From Syntrophaceae bacterium (lineage in GTDB: Bacteria; Desulfobacterota; Syntrophia; Syntrophales; UBA2185), in the NCBI GenBank assembly GCA_003153775.1, contig PMBI01000094.1, positions 34,956 to 70,958 on the forward strand: 36,003 bases of DNA, given 5' to 3'. The stretch's first letter is position 1, and the number at the start of each line of letters is the position of its first letter. Positions 7,742-17,420 of the stretch are shown here, in pieces. Made by a program: the position numbers and the translations under genes. The notes under the pieces are model-generated. The model ran no database searches and was not told the origin of the DNA. It was given only the letters and a program-made list of their open reading frames with translations.

Positions 7742-8830
7742 ATGTCGTCTTATCAAATTGCGGTCATCCCGGGGGATGGGGTTGGTGCTGAGGTCGCAGC
7801 GGAAGCCGTAAAGACCCTACGGACAGTTGCCGATAAATATGGCTTCAAAGTGAAGATGGCAAAGTTTGACTGGGGGTGCGACTATTATTTGAGGAATAGA
7901 ATCATGATGCCTGCAAATGCCCTCGAGTTATTGCAGGAATTTGATGCAATTTTTCTGGGCTGCATCGGTGATGCCAATAAGGTCCCTGATCACATATCGC
8001 TTACACTGCTTATCGCAATTCGAAAAGGTTTCGATCAATACATAAATCTGCGTCCGATCAAGCTTTATCCCGGGGTTGAATCGCCGGTGAAAACCGCCAC
8101 ACCTGAAACCGTTGATATGGTGGTAGTCCGCGAGAATACGGAAGGAGAATATGCGGCCGCAGGAGGTTTTTTCAAGCTCGGTACCCCCGATGCGTTTGCC
8201 CTGCAGACCGGCGTTTTCACGCAGAAGGGGTGTGAGAGGGCGATGCGCTACGCCTTTGAGTTTGCCCGAAAGCGGAAGAAGTTTGGGAAAAAAGTCCCCG
8301 TGGGCATGGTCACCAACTGCACGAAATCCAATGCACTCAACTATTCGATGGTATTTTGGGATTCAGTGTATAAGAAAGTGGCGGCAGAATACCCGGACGT
8401 AAAGACCGACATGGCACTGGTCGACGCTATAACCATGTGGTTTGTGAAGAACCCCGAATACTTCGACGTGATCGTGGCCTCCAATCTTTTTGGTGATATC
8501 ATTACCGACCTCGGAGCCATGCTTCAAGGAGGGATGGGGTTTGCCGCCGGCGGCAACATTAATCCGGAAAGAATCTATCCATCCATGTTTGAACCGATTC
8601 ACGGCTCAGCCCCGAAATATGCAGGAAAGGCCATAGTCAATCCTATTGCGGCGATTGAATCGATACGAATGATGCTTGATCATCTCGGAGAGGGGCGGGC
8701 GGCCCTGGACATACAGGAAGCCGTGGTGAAAACCCTGACCCTCGGAAAGGTGAAGACCGCTGATATGGGCGGGAAAAATAGAACTCATGAAATGGGCGAT
8801 GCAATCAGGAAGGCCGTTCTAAGAAAATAA
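7742..8830 (+). CDS. D-malate/tartrate dehydrogenase family (beta-decarboxylating, NAD-dependent)
   Basis: A 362-residue cytoplasmic enzyme of the isocitrate/isopropylmalate dehydrogenase fold. It matches the DmlA/TtuC branch in IPGDGVGAEV (8-17), PDHISLTLL, FDQYINLRPIKLYPGV, VVRENTEGEYAAAGG (substrate loop and catalytic region), TKSNALNYS with the catalytic Lys, and PEYFDVIVASNLFGDIITDLG with the metal-binding Asp residues. FEPIHGSAP binds NAD. The family oxidises D-malate to pyruvate and CO2 and also acts on tartrate or isopropylmalate. Leucine-pathway LeuB is less likely because of the DmlA-type FDQYxNLRP loop and the absence of leu genes. It follows the DASS transporter by 95 nt, so uptake and oxidation of one hydroxy-dicarboxylate is a reasonable reading. 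Confidence 0.85.
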   Translation: MSSYQIAVIPGDGVGAEVAAEAVKTLRTVADKYGFKVKMAKFDWGCDYYLRNRIMMPANALELLQEFDAIFLGCIGDANKVPDHISLTLLIAIRKGFDQYINLRPIKLYPGVESPVKTATPETVDMVVVRENTEGEYAAAGGFFKLGTPDAFALQTGVFTQKGCERAMRYAFEFARKRKKFGKKVPVGMVTNCTKSNALNYSMVFWDSVYKKVAAEYPDVKTDMALVDAITMWFVKNPEYFDVIVASNLFGDIITDLGAMLQGGMGFAAGGNINPERIYPSMFEPIHGSAPKYAGKAIVNPIAAIESIRMMLDHLGEGRAALDIQEAVVKTLTLGKVKTADMGGKNRTHEMGDAIRKAVLRK

Positions 8831-8857
8831 GTCAAGCAAGAAACATCTCTGACAACT

Positions 8858-8892
8858 CTTGCGGGGTCTGAGAATGTGTGGACTCCCGCAAG
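8858..8892. terminator. Hairpin between convergent genes
   Basis: CTTGCGGG and CCCGCAAG form a perfect 8-bp stem that can extend by GTC/GAC around a one-base bulge, with a 12-nt loop. It lies between the dehydrogenase and the convergent TolC gene and could serve either. Neither side has a clear T tract. Confidence 0.4.
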
Positions 8893-8969
8893 ACCGCTTC
8901 AAGCGTTTGGCCCGTCTAAACAGCACAGCCTGTCACTCTTGATGCAGCAGGCCGATTTGAAGAAGAAGG

Positions 8970-10346
8970 TCAGTTGTAAACCTGGCGCAAATCTTCACCC
9001 GCGGCATAATGGGTAGCCGCCTCTGCTTTTCTGTAGTCGTAAACGGACCTGATATAATTTGCCTCCGCATTAGTCAGAAGGGTAACAGCATCAAGAACCT
9101 CCGTTGCCGTGCCCACACCCTCATCGTAGCGCGCTTTATTGATGCGAAGATTTTCCTGCGCCTGGCTCGCGGCATCCCGTGTCACTTGGATGCGCTCATA
9201 TGCATCCTGCAGGTCAAGAATGTACCTCTGGACTTCAATCTTGATCTCATCTGCAAGCTTCGCTCTCTGTTCGACGAGCCGCGATTTTCGATATTTCGTC
9301 TTCTTGAGATCTGCGAGTGAACTTCCGCCTTCGAACAAGTTAATGTCGATACCGAGGATTAGTGACCAGTTGTCGTCATGAAGCGAGTACGTATTCTCCA
9401 TGTAATCATAAGAACCCCTTGCAAAGAGCTTTGGCAGAAACTCTGATTTTCTTGAAACAGTCTCGAGGTCGAGGGATTGCAGTGTCCTGTCGACAATCTG
9501 GATCTCTGGTCGTCCCGCAAGGGCCGTCTGCCAGGCCTTATCGAGATCGAGGCCTCCGGGCGCCGCTATCTCGCGCTGCTGTTCAACCGCTTGAATCCGC
9601 CAGTACAGAGGTCGGAGAAGAAGGTTATTCAGCCGTGAGGCGCGTATAGATTGTATATTCTTGGCGGAAAGGAGCCTCTGACGGGCATCGGACAGCCTGA
9701 CCTGCGCCTGAAGCAGGTCGTTCTTTGTAATCACGCCCGCGCCATACAGGTTTTGCGCATTCTTGAGGTGGGATTCGACACTTTCTACTTCTCTTGCTGC
9801 GACCTCGACCAGCCGCTGCGATTCGAGGAAGTCATAAAACCCGATGGTGAATTCGAGGGCAATGGCGTTCCTGACAGTGACGGTGTTCAACTTTTGAGCC
9901 TCCAGGAGCATGCGGCTCGCTTCATAGCGTGACAGATTGCCCCGGAAGTCGAAAAGAATCTGCCGGATGTTTATGCCGTAGGATTTATAGTACCGGTCAG
10001 ATGTCGGAATCGCCTGTCCAAGATACACGGAAGCGGGCTGGTTTGCGAGAGATGTGTACGAGCCTGATGCGTTAACGCTCGGTAGTAGCCTGGCTCGCGC
10101 AAGCAGGGAGTCCGCTTCGGCGATGGCCTCATCCTGCCTCGCAACCTTGACGACATGGCTTTCGGCAGTCACGGTCTTCAGTCCTTCCGCAAGAGTGACT
10201 ACAGTTGAGTCCTCCGTCATTTTAACATCTGCGACGGCATTATTTTCCTGAATCAACCTGGAAGGTGTCTCCGACACAGCAGGGACGATAGAGGCAATCC
10301 ATGAGAGCCCCGCGGCAAACAGAACAAGCACGTATTTCTTATCCAT
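8970..10346 (-). CDS. TolC-family outer-membrane channel protein
   Basis: About 458 residues with a Sec signal peptide (MDKKYVLVLFAAGLSW, hydrophobic core, likely cleavage near AVS). I prefer the ATG at 10346 because AAGGA then sits nine bases upstream, whereas it abuts the ATG at 10355. The mature part shows the TolC layout of two repeats of long coiled helices: VAREVESVESHLKNAQ...YGAGVITKNDLLQAQVRLSDAR in the first, LRINKARYDEGVGTATEVLDAVTLLTNAE in the second. It would form the trimeric exit duct for a tripartite exporter or type I system. No periplasmic adaptor or inner-membrane pump is present here. It lies 55 nt downstream of the YdcF-like gene. Confidence 0.9.
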   Translation of the reverse strand: MDKKYVLVLFAAGLSWIASIVPAVSETPSRLIQENNAVADVKMTEDSTVVTLAEGLKTVTAESHVVKVARQDEAIAEADSLLARARLLPSVNASGSYTSLANQPASVYLGQAIPTSDRYYKSYGINIRQILFDFRGNLSRYEASRMLLEAQKLNTVTVRNAIALEFTIGFYDFLESQRLVEVAAREVESVESHLKNAQNLYGAGVITKNDLLQAQVRLSDARQRLLSAKNIQSIRASRLNNLLLRPLYWRIQAVEQQREIAAPGGLDLDKAWQTALAGRPEIQIVDRTLQSLDLETVSRKSEFLPKLFARGSYDYMENTYSLHDDNWSLILGIDINLFEGGSSLADLKKTKYRKSRLVEQRAKLADEIKIEVQRYILDLQDAYERIQVTRDAASQAQENLRINKARYDEGVGTATEVLDAVTLLTNAEANYIRSVYDYRKAEAATHYAAGEDLRQVYN

Positions 10347-10401
10347 ATTTCTCATCCTTGGAGATGTTACGTTCTTTCTTAGACAATAATTACATAAGAC
10401 G

Positions 10402-10995
10402 TCAGGTTAACCGGAATGAGGAGTACATCAGAAACCAGATGATCTTGACATACTCTTTTCCCATGCGCCTATAATCGGAGAGCATCGGATCTTGATGTGC
10501 CGGCTCGACTCGAATTGGTACAAAGACGATTCTCACGGCTTCTTCAGGAAATATTCTCTCTGCAATTATCTTTATGCGGCGCATGTGATCAGGTGAACTG
10601 ACAAAAATTGCAGACTTTAATCCGTACTGCTCCAACATGCGTTTTGCTTCGAGTACCTCGACATGTGTATTTTCAAAATATCGTCTGGGTTTCAGACCTG
10701 AAATAATCAGTTCCGGGTTCGCTTTCTTTGCGCCTGCGGGGGATGCCAGGGATGCGGCTTCCGTGATTCTTCCGTAGGCGGGGATGAAGAGATAGCGCGC
10801 ATAACCTTCACTCATGAGCCGATTCGCGTCTTCCTGCCTGGCTTTGTTATCGAGCCCCACAAAAAGCACGAGAGCGTCCGACCTCAGGGGCTTATCCGCA
10901 TAAGTCAGATACCGGGGGCCATAATAAAGTGCGACAAAAAGAATAGCCAGGAATACAAGAAGAAGGTATGTCAGTATCTTTTTTTTTGAAGGCAT
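10402..10995 (-). CDS. YdcF/ElyC-like DUF218 membrane-anchored protein
   Basis: About 197 residues: one N-terminal transmembrane segment (ILTYLLLVFLAILFVALYYG, about 6-25) followed by a DUF218 domain facing the periplasm. Recognisable pieces are DALVLFVGLDNKARQEDANRL near the start and ENTHVEVLEAKRMLEQYGLKS then IFVSSPDHMRRIKIIAERIF in the core, which match the ENTxxN/A...VTSxxHMxRA pattern of YdcF, SanA and ElyC. ElyC and SanA affect envelope and peptidoglycan precursor biogenesis; the chemistry is not settled. The in-frame TTG at 11004 is a weaker start. It lies between galE and the TolC gene, all on the minus strand. Confidence 0.75.
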   Translation of the reverse strand: MPSKKKILTYLLLVFLAILFVALYYGPRYLTYADKPLRSDALVLFVGLDNKARQEDANRLMSEGYARYLFIPAYGRITEAASLASPAGAKKANPELIISGLKPRRYFENTHVEVLEAKRMLEQYGLKSAIFVSSPDHMRRIKIIAERIFPEEAVRIVFVPIRVEPAHQDPMLSDYRRMGKEYVKIIWFLMYSSFRLT

Positions 10996-11017
10996 GGGGA
11001 TCAAATAAATACGCTGG

Positions 11018-12314
<1,297 letters not shown>

Positions 12315-13151
12315 ATGAAAATTGCAGCGACCGGTGATATCCATTATGATCTGATACGAAACTCGGCAGAGCATGATAAATTCCTCGCTTTTATAAGAAG
12401 ATTGGAGAAGGAAAGGCCTGATGTGCTCGTATTGGCGGGCGATATAGCAGGGTTTGGTTCTTCGAAATTGGAAGAATGTCTGAATCTCTTTAAAGGCGTT
12501 GCGCCCGTGAGGCTCAAGGTTCTTGGCAACCATGACTACTGGAGTAGTGAAGGGGACACGTTCGGTCATCTTGAAATCCTGAAGTCAAGAATCAAGGGCA
12601 GCGGATTCAAGCTCTTAGATGAAGAACCGTTAATCATAGATGGGATCGGCTTTGCTGGCAATTGCCTGTGGTATGATTATTCCTTTTCTCCTGCAGAGAC
12701 GCCTCCACGATCATCATATGAAAAGAAGGTATTCGGCGGGCACATCATCTGGAATGACGTCAATTTCGTGAGGCTCGGCAAAACGGATCCTGAATATACC
12801 AGTGAACTCCGGGAAAAACTGGAAGCAGATATACGGACACTGGAAGCCAAGGCAGACCAGATCATAGCCGTTACCCACCACGTCGGATTTATCGAAATGC
12901 TGACTGTGAGGGGGGAGTTTCCAGGCTGGAATTTCTGTAATGCCTTCATGGGAAGCATGACGCTCGGAGAGCTGCTCATCAGTCATCCAAAGGTCAGCTA
13001 CCATATATGCGGCCACACGCACGAACAGAAAGTGGTGAGAAAGGGATCTCTGATATCAATCAACCCTGGTTCCACCTATGAGGAGAAAAGGTTCGTCTCG
13101 TTTGTGATTCCGGAAGACGGTTCCGATGCTTCAATTGAATTCGGCAGCTAA
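12315..13151 (+). CDS. Calcineurin-like metallophosphoesterase
   Basis: A 278-residue protein from the ATG at 12315, where homology begins at once (MKIAATGDIHYD). A GTG 69 nt earlier is in frame but unsupported, and no clear ribosome-binding site precedes either. All five motifs of the dinuclear metallophosphoesterase fold are present: GDIH (7-10), GDIAG (about 57-61), GNHDYW (about 88-93), VTHHVGF (about 191-197) and CGHTHEQ (about 237-243). Substrate could be a phosphoester, nucleotide or lipid headgroup. There is no signal peptide, so it is cytoplasmic. It is followed 57 nt later by the DUF1460 gene on the same strand. Confidence 0.85.
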   Translation: MKIAATGDIHYDLIRNSAEHDKFLAFIRRLEKERPDVLVLAGDIAGFGSSKLEECLNLFKGVAPVRLKVLGNHDYWSSEGDTFGHLEILKSRIKGSGFKLLDEEPLIIDGIGFAGNCLWYDYSFSPAETPPRSSYEKKVFGGHIIWNDVNFVRLGKTDPEYTSELREKLEADIRTLEAKADQIIAVTHHVGFIEMLTVRGEFPGWNFCNAFMGSMTLGELLISHPKVSYHICGHTHEQKVVRKGSLISINPGSTYEEKRFVSFVIPEDGSDASIEFGS

Positions 13152-13208
13152 CGCAAACACCTTCGCTTGCCGCGGAGAGCTTCAACGCAGCGGCCAAGAG
13201 GTTTAATT

Positions 13209-14027
13209 ATGATTTATCAGCCTGAAGACGGCGCCATCTACGATGATCTCGTCAGCTTCTTTCGTGACTACGGGGAGAGATCGAGACCCATAGGCCAACT
13301 GATGCTGGCCGTGGGAAAATATTTTCTGGGATCTCCCTATGCGGGCCGTACGCTGGAGAGGGATGGCAGGGAGGCCCTCGTGATAAATTTAAGGGAATTT
13401 GACTGCTTCACCTTTGTGGAAAATTGCGTGGTCTTGGCGGGGCTGTTAAGCAAAGGCAATTCCCACTTCAAGAGCTATGCTGCGCAGCTGAAGAAAGTCC
13501 GTTACCGCGGCGGCATATTAAAGGGATATTCCTCGCGCCTGCATTATTTTTCCGACTGGCTCTACGACAACGAGAAGAAAGGGATTGTTATAGATGTTAC
13601 AAGCAGGTGCGGCGGGGAACCATTTCGAAAGAATTTCAATTTTATGACAAGGCATAGGGAAGATTATCCCGCCTTGGGCATGGAGAAATCTTATCGAGAT
13701 ATGGCTGCAATTGAAAGACGTCTGTCCAGACGATTGCTGCATAGTATCCCGAAGGCTGCGTTAGGAAAGTCGCAGAGTGCGGTTGAGAACGGGGATTTGA
13801 TTGCGCTTACCACGGGCATCGAGGGACTGGATGTCGTGCACGTCGGCCTCGCCGTCTATCTTAAAGGCAGGATTCATCTCCTGCATGCATCGGAGGTGGA
13901 GAAAATGGTTGTCATCTCCGATCTCACCCTGCATCAATACATTTCGAGACGAAAGATGATGACCGGAATTATGGTTGGACGCGTTATCCCGACTTATCAA
14001 AATGATGGTAGTCCCTCTTCGGCCTGA
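13209..14027 (+). CDS. DUF1460 protein, N-acetylmuramoyl-L-alanine amidase-like (NlpC/P60-type fold)
   Basis: A 272-residue protein; the ATG at 13209 has AAGAGG upstream, and the frame's earlier start is unsupported. It carries the DUF1460 hallmarks: REFDCFTFVEN (63-72) with probable nucleophile Cys66, SSRLHYFSDWLYDN (108-121), ENGDLIALTT, and LDVVHVGLAV with probable catalytic His211, then HLLHAS. Structures of this family led to the annotation as peptidoglycan amidase-like cysteine hydrolases. Members are commonly exported, but this one begins MIYQPEDGAIYDDL with no signal peptide or lipobox, pointing to a cytoplasmic role on imported fragments, unless exported by another route. Its last 44 bases overlap the end of the convergent M15 peptidase gene. 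Confidence 0.8.
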   Translation: MIYQPEDGAIYDDLVSFFRDYGERSRPIGQLMLAVGKYFLGSPYAGRTLERDGREALVINLREFDCFTFVENCVVLAGLLSKGNSHFKSYAAQLKKVRYRGGILKGYSSRLHYFSDWLYDNEKKGIVIDVTSRCGGEPFRKNFNFMTRHREDYPALGMEKSYRDMAAIERRLSRRLLHSIPKAALGKSQSAVENGDLIALTTGIEGLDVVHVGLAVYLKGRIHLLHASEVEKMVVISDLTLHQYISRRKMMTGIMVGRVIPTYQNDGSPSSA

Positions 14028-14535
14028 AATGTCCCCCCCAGCCCCATCCCCGCTTCAGGAATTCTTTCACTACGGGATGTGAATCGTCAAGAGTTCCCGC
14101 ACTCCCTGGAACATAGACGGCGCCAGGAGGATCGAACCGGCCGTCCTCATCTATGACAGGATTGAAATAAGGGTTGATGTCCACGGCCCTTCCGAACGCG
14201 TGGTTTGATAACCTGTTCGTGCCCAGAACAACTCGGTAGTTAAAGGCGGATGTATTATTGTCCGCCATAGAGAGGTCATCAGACCAGTCGTACTTGACGA
14301 TCGGCACAATCTGAAAAACAGGAAATTCCGTCCGCTCCATGAGCGCAAAAATTTCCACGATGTCCGTTTTCACCTCCTGGTGAATCACGAGTTGTCCCTG
14401 ATGCAGCCGGCCGTCGATTGAGCGGTAGCGCACGTCGACGAGGCATAATTTGTCAATTATCTCCCGGGGCGCTTTTGTCCCGGCGGTCGCCTCCGCAAAT
14501 GTCATCCTGCTGTCGATAATGGTTGTCTTTTTCAT
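13984..14535 (-). CDS. M15-family metallopeptidase (Ply500/CwlK-like peptidoglycan peptidase)
   Basis: A 183-residue protein with both zinc motifs of the M15 fold: SNHAFGRAVDIN (110-121, ligands His112 and Asp119) and a C-terminal GWGWGGHFRPKRDYHHFDK with ligand His177 or His178. The GG and HFD arrangement resembles the L-alanyl-D-glutamate peptidase branch (Ply500, CwlK) more than VanY carboxypeptidases. No signal peptide is present (MKKTTIIDSRMTFAEATAG is not hydrophobic). The gene starts 5 nt after the DUF4922 stop with no visible Shine-Dalgarno, suggesting translational coupling. The codons for the active-site HHFD lie within the 44-bp overlap with the DUF1460 gene. Confidence 0.85.
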   Translation of the reverse strand: MKKTTIIDSRMTFAEATAGTKAPREIIDKLCLVDVRYRSIDGRLHQGQLVIHQEVKTDIVEIFALMERTEFPVFQIVPIVKYDWSDDLSMADNNTSAFNYRVVLGTNRLSNHAFGRAVDINPYFNPVIDEDGRFDPPGAVYVPGSAGTLDDSHPVVKEFLKRGWGWGGHFRPKRDYHHFDKSG

Positions 14536-14540
14536 AAGCG

Positions 14541-15548
14541 TCAGAAGGGCAGAGCTGCCGATATTTTTTGCACAGTTTCCTCGTCAACGGAGACTTCCGC
14601 GTAAATTGTCCTGATCAATTCCTCATGGACTCTGTCGAAATCCTTTCCTATTGGTGTTATGATGATGCCTCCCATCTCCACCATTCCGGGTGAGATTAAA
14701 ATCCTTTCGTCGCCGGGCAGGAAATAGACGGAGGGACGATGCCTTTGCCGCGGAAAAATCATAACCTGCCATCTATTTCCGGCATAAGAGCAAAAGAGGT
14801 TCATCCGCGGTTCTGCCGGTGATGCGAGGACGCTTTTCATGGCCGAGACAATGTTTGTCAGGGCGTCACCGATAGTGGTGCAATCCTCTCCTTCCAGAAT
14901 AATTACTTCCCTCCCGAGATGTCTTGCCCTGAAAAGGGAAGTGGAGTGAATGCATTTGACGAATTCCAGCCTTGTCCTGTCTTTGATTTCTTCTTCAATC
15001 GGCAGTACCCCCCGGGAAGTCGCCTGAAAGTGCAGGTGGTCAGGCGCGGAGGCGCCGCTTTCCGGGCCGTTATAAAACACATTGAAATCCGGGCTGAAGT
15101 CCTTTGCCATTTTAAGAAATTTCGATACCATACCTTCAAATGACTGGGGGCAATGCATAATTTGCGCAATAGTAAAGTGCTCCGGACAGATAGGAAAGGG
15201 ATTGCAGAGGACAATGAAATCCCCCCTGTATAAGATGCCGCGCTGCGGCTCGGGGAGATTTTCGAGACAGAGAAAGCAAGGTCTCTTTTCTATGGATTTT
15301 TGATCAAGCGGGGCAGTGGTGCTCTTGATCCTTCCGGGATTATGGTGGAGCCTCACCGAAAAACCGTTGCAGCGGAGTTCCTTTACCTGCACACTTGCCA
15401 GGGCTTTATATCCCAGAGAAAGATCGGGCCATGAGGCCTTTTGCTCTGCGAGGAGATTGTGGCAGAGCGCGGGAAGAGATGGAGCGGGTGTCTTTCCGTC
15501 AAATGACGCCGATATCTTCTTTTGCAGAAGCACATCCATATCCGTCAT
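14541..15548 (-). CDS. DUF4922 protein, HIT/GalT-like nucleotide phosphorylase or transferase
   Basis: A 335-residue cytoplasmic protein. A CFLC pair (91-94) is followed by NPFPICPEHFTI (116-127) and then GASAPDHLHFQA (165-176). The HLHFQ motif closely resembles that of plant and animal GDP-L-galactose/GDP-D-glucose phosphorylases (VTC2/GDPGP) within the HIT/GalT superfamily, where the His forms a nucleotidyl intermediate. A nucleotide-sugar phosphorylase or nucleotidyltransferase is therefore likely; the substrate is unknown. The ATG lies one base after the TGA of the GT2 gene (TGAGATG), so translation is coupled. I recall DUF4922 genes near SpoIID/LytB and AmgK/MurU genes in Bacteroidetes; that is memory, not checked. 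Confidence 0.7.
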   Translation of the reverse strand: MTDMDVLLQKKISASFDGKTPAPSLPALCHNLLAEQKASWPDLSLGYKALASVQVKELRCNGFSVRLHHNPGRIKSTTAPLDQKSIEKRPCFLCLENLPEPQRGILYRGDFIVLCNPFPICPEHFTIAQIMHCPQSFEGMVSKFLKMAKDFSPDFNVFYNGPESGASAPDHLHFQATSRGVLPIEEEIKDRTRLEFVKCIHSTSLFRARHLGREVIILEGEDCTTIGDALTNIVSAMKSVLASPAEPRMNLFCSYAGNRWQVMIFPRQRHRPSVYFLPGDERILISPGMVEMGGIIITPIGKDFDRVHEELIRTIYAEVSVDEETVQKISAALPF

Positions 15549-15549
15549 C

Positions 15550-17031
15550 TCATCTTGCCTTCAGCTTCCGGCGTGCCATGATTTCAACAGTTCTAATCTT
15601 GTCTTTGAACGCATCATGGCGATTCCTCATCTCTATGGAGATGCGGGCGTCCGTATTGCCCGCCCACCGGCGGCACAGATAGAGGCTCTCGTAAATCCTG
15701 CCTATGCGATAGTCTCTTGATAATCTGAGAGCCATTGCATAGTCTTCCCCATAACCCACATTGAGGAAACCGATTTTACGAAGAAGCGCCGTATAAAAGG
15801 CGCGCGGTGCTCCCAGTCCATTGACACGCAAGGCGTTGTTGCGTCCGTTGTCATCCGTCCATTCCCTGTGGTCTATTATGCCGGGTGGAATCGTCTGCAA
15901 AGATTCATTGACGAGTGTGTAAGAACCGATGACCATGGCAAAATCTCCGCTTCTCATCGCGTCGATGAGCTTCTGCAATGTCCCCGGGCTCTCATAAAGA
16001 TCGTCTGAATCCAATTGAACGGCGTAGCGGCCGCAGAGGTCAGAAAAGACTGCTTCGTTCCAGCAACCGCCGATGGTGAGGTCATGTCTTAAAGGGGTAA
16101 TATGCTTCACGGCGGGATTGCTGCCGGCAAGTTCATTCAGGATCGCAGTTGTTCCGTCAGTGGAATGATTGTCCACAACAATCACATTGTACGGGAAGTC
16201 CGTCTCCTGCGCAAGGGCGCTATGCACTGCGTCGGTGATTGTATGCACCCGGTTCCGCACGGGTATTACGACACTTGCCTCAACAGGAAAATCACACTGA
16301 GATCGAGGTAAATATTTAAAGCGCGGTTCCAGGAAGGCGCCGATACGTTTTAAATGCTCTGTTGCGACCAGTTCCATTTCCTTTTGTACCGCTTGGTTCT
16401 CGTGAGCGACATAATTGAACTGATCCTCACCCTCAGATCCGACTGCGTCCGTATTTGCGACTGATTTTTTCTTCGTGTAGAGAAACTCCTGAATGTGGAA
16501 AAGACTGTGGTCGACGGAAACTTTCAAGCGCAGGTCATACAATCCTGCATAAACGACGCCAGGTATAGGGCCATATTTCTTTAATGCCCGTTGTATTGCA
16601 GAGATAGAGAATAGGATCAGGCATCCGAAATCAAATTGGTCACGGATGCTTCCCAGTTGACAGTCATTGACGGGATGTTCCACGAGGTCGCCCTGTCCTC
16701 CTTCCAGGTAGTCCGAGTAGACCATGCCTGAATCTGTAGATTCCGCTACATCAATAAAGCGTTCGAGCGTGGCGGCCGGAATCTCTATTTCCGCGGGCTC
16801 TGTGATTATCATAAGAAAATCTGTCTTCATGTTTTCTATGAGTTTGTTCAAGGCCTCGCCCGAGGCCAGGGATGCGGCGTTTATAAACTTGCACTTCGGC
16901 TGCGGCGGCTTGAAGGCGCCCTTATGGAGGACAATGACTTCCTCAATCAGAGGTGATTGAATGAAGACTTGGAGAGTCTTTTCAAAGCCCGACTGCAAAC
17001 TGAGAGGCATGGCGATGGTCAGCGTGCTCAT
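15550..17031 (-). CDS. Family 2 glycosyltransferase with an extra N-terminal GT-A-like half
   Basis: A 493-residue protein. The C-terminal half (about 250-480) is a clear GT2 domain: VEASVVIPVRNRVHTITDAVHSAL, VIVVDNHSTDGT (283-294), the metal-binding QLDSDD (339-344) and GEDYAMALRLSRDYRIGRI with its acidic ED (429-430). The N-terminal half (1-240) repeats a weaker version of the fold (IEEVIVLHKG, MKTDFLMIITEP, SGMVYSDYLEGG, DFGCLILFSISAIQRAL) and may be a degenerate second GT-A domain. No transmembrane segments are present, so it acts in the cytosol or at the membrane surface. It leads the GT2-DUF4922-M15 minus-strand operon. Donor and acceptor are unknown. Confidence 0.85.
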   Translation of the reverse strand: MSTLTIAMPLSLQSGFEKTLQVFIQSPLIEEVIVLHKGAFKPPQPKCKFINAASLASGEALNKLIENMKTDFLMIITEPAEIEIPAATLERFIDVAESTDSGMVYSDYLEGGQGDLVEHPVNDCQLGSIRDQFDFGCLILFSISAIQRALKKYGPIPGVVYAGLYDLRLKVSVDHSLFHIQEFLYTKKKSVANTDAVGSEGEDQFNYVAHENQAVQKEMELVATEHLKRIGAFLEPRFKYLPRSQCDFPVEASVVIPVRNRVHTITDAVHSALAQETDFPYNVIVVDNHSTDGTTAILNELAGSNPAVKHITPLRHDLTIGGCWNEAVFSDLCGRYAVQLDSDDLYESPGTLQKLIDAMRSGDFAMVIGSYTLVNESLQTIPPGIIDHREWTDDNGRNNALRVNGLGAPRAFYTALLRKIGFLNVGYGEDYAMALRLSRDYRIGRIYESLYLCRRWAGNTDARISIEMRNRHDAFKDKIRTVEIMARRKLKAR

Positions 17032-17226
17032 GAGTTACACCCAAAAGGAACCTATCATGATTATCCTCGCGGCAGACGAAAAACATATATCCCGCATCAG
17101 CTCCTGCTGCCCTTACTGGAACTGTTGACAGAAGGAGCCCAGGGCCGCAACATGTTCATCTTTCGCGGCTCGGATTTTTTAGCATAGAAATCACTGGATA
17201 AAAAGATAAAAATCTTCTTCTTAATC

Positions 17227-17241
17227 ATCTGTCCGACAGAT
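17227..17241. repeat. 15-bp odd palindrome, possible operator
   Basis: ATCTGTC-C-GACAGAT has two perfect 7-base arms around one base, about 190 bp upstream of the GT2 start. The tight centre makes a protein-binding site more likely than an RNA hairpin. Confidence 0.4.
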
Positions 17242-17420
17242 TTATTGTCCTGCCCTGTATAGGGGCGAGTTTGCGAAGTCCGACACCGTACGGGTTGGAT
17301 ATCGCACAACCGTGAAAAATTATCGAAAGGACGGCAACGACCCTGGATCGGGGGGAAGACGGTGCCCCGGCCGTCGTGAAAACTGCAGAAGATTGTCTGA
17401 ATATCTAATCATTGAAGCCT

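Noticed and set aside
16957-17187. 76-codon plus-strand frame ending HQLLLPLLELLTEGAQG and FIFRGSDFLA
   Set aside because: It overlaps the GT2 start, lacks a start signal and has no recognised homology. A decayed gene end cannot be excluded.
17290-17375. Structured GC-rich leader resembling a cyclic-di-GMP (GEMM) riboswitch, with GAAA and ACGGCAACGACC words
   Set aside because: The conserved core (ACGCAAAGCC and the GAAA-capped stem with its receptor) is missing, and the stems do not pair in the GEMM order. It also lies about 200 nt upstream of the clpS promoter.
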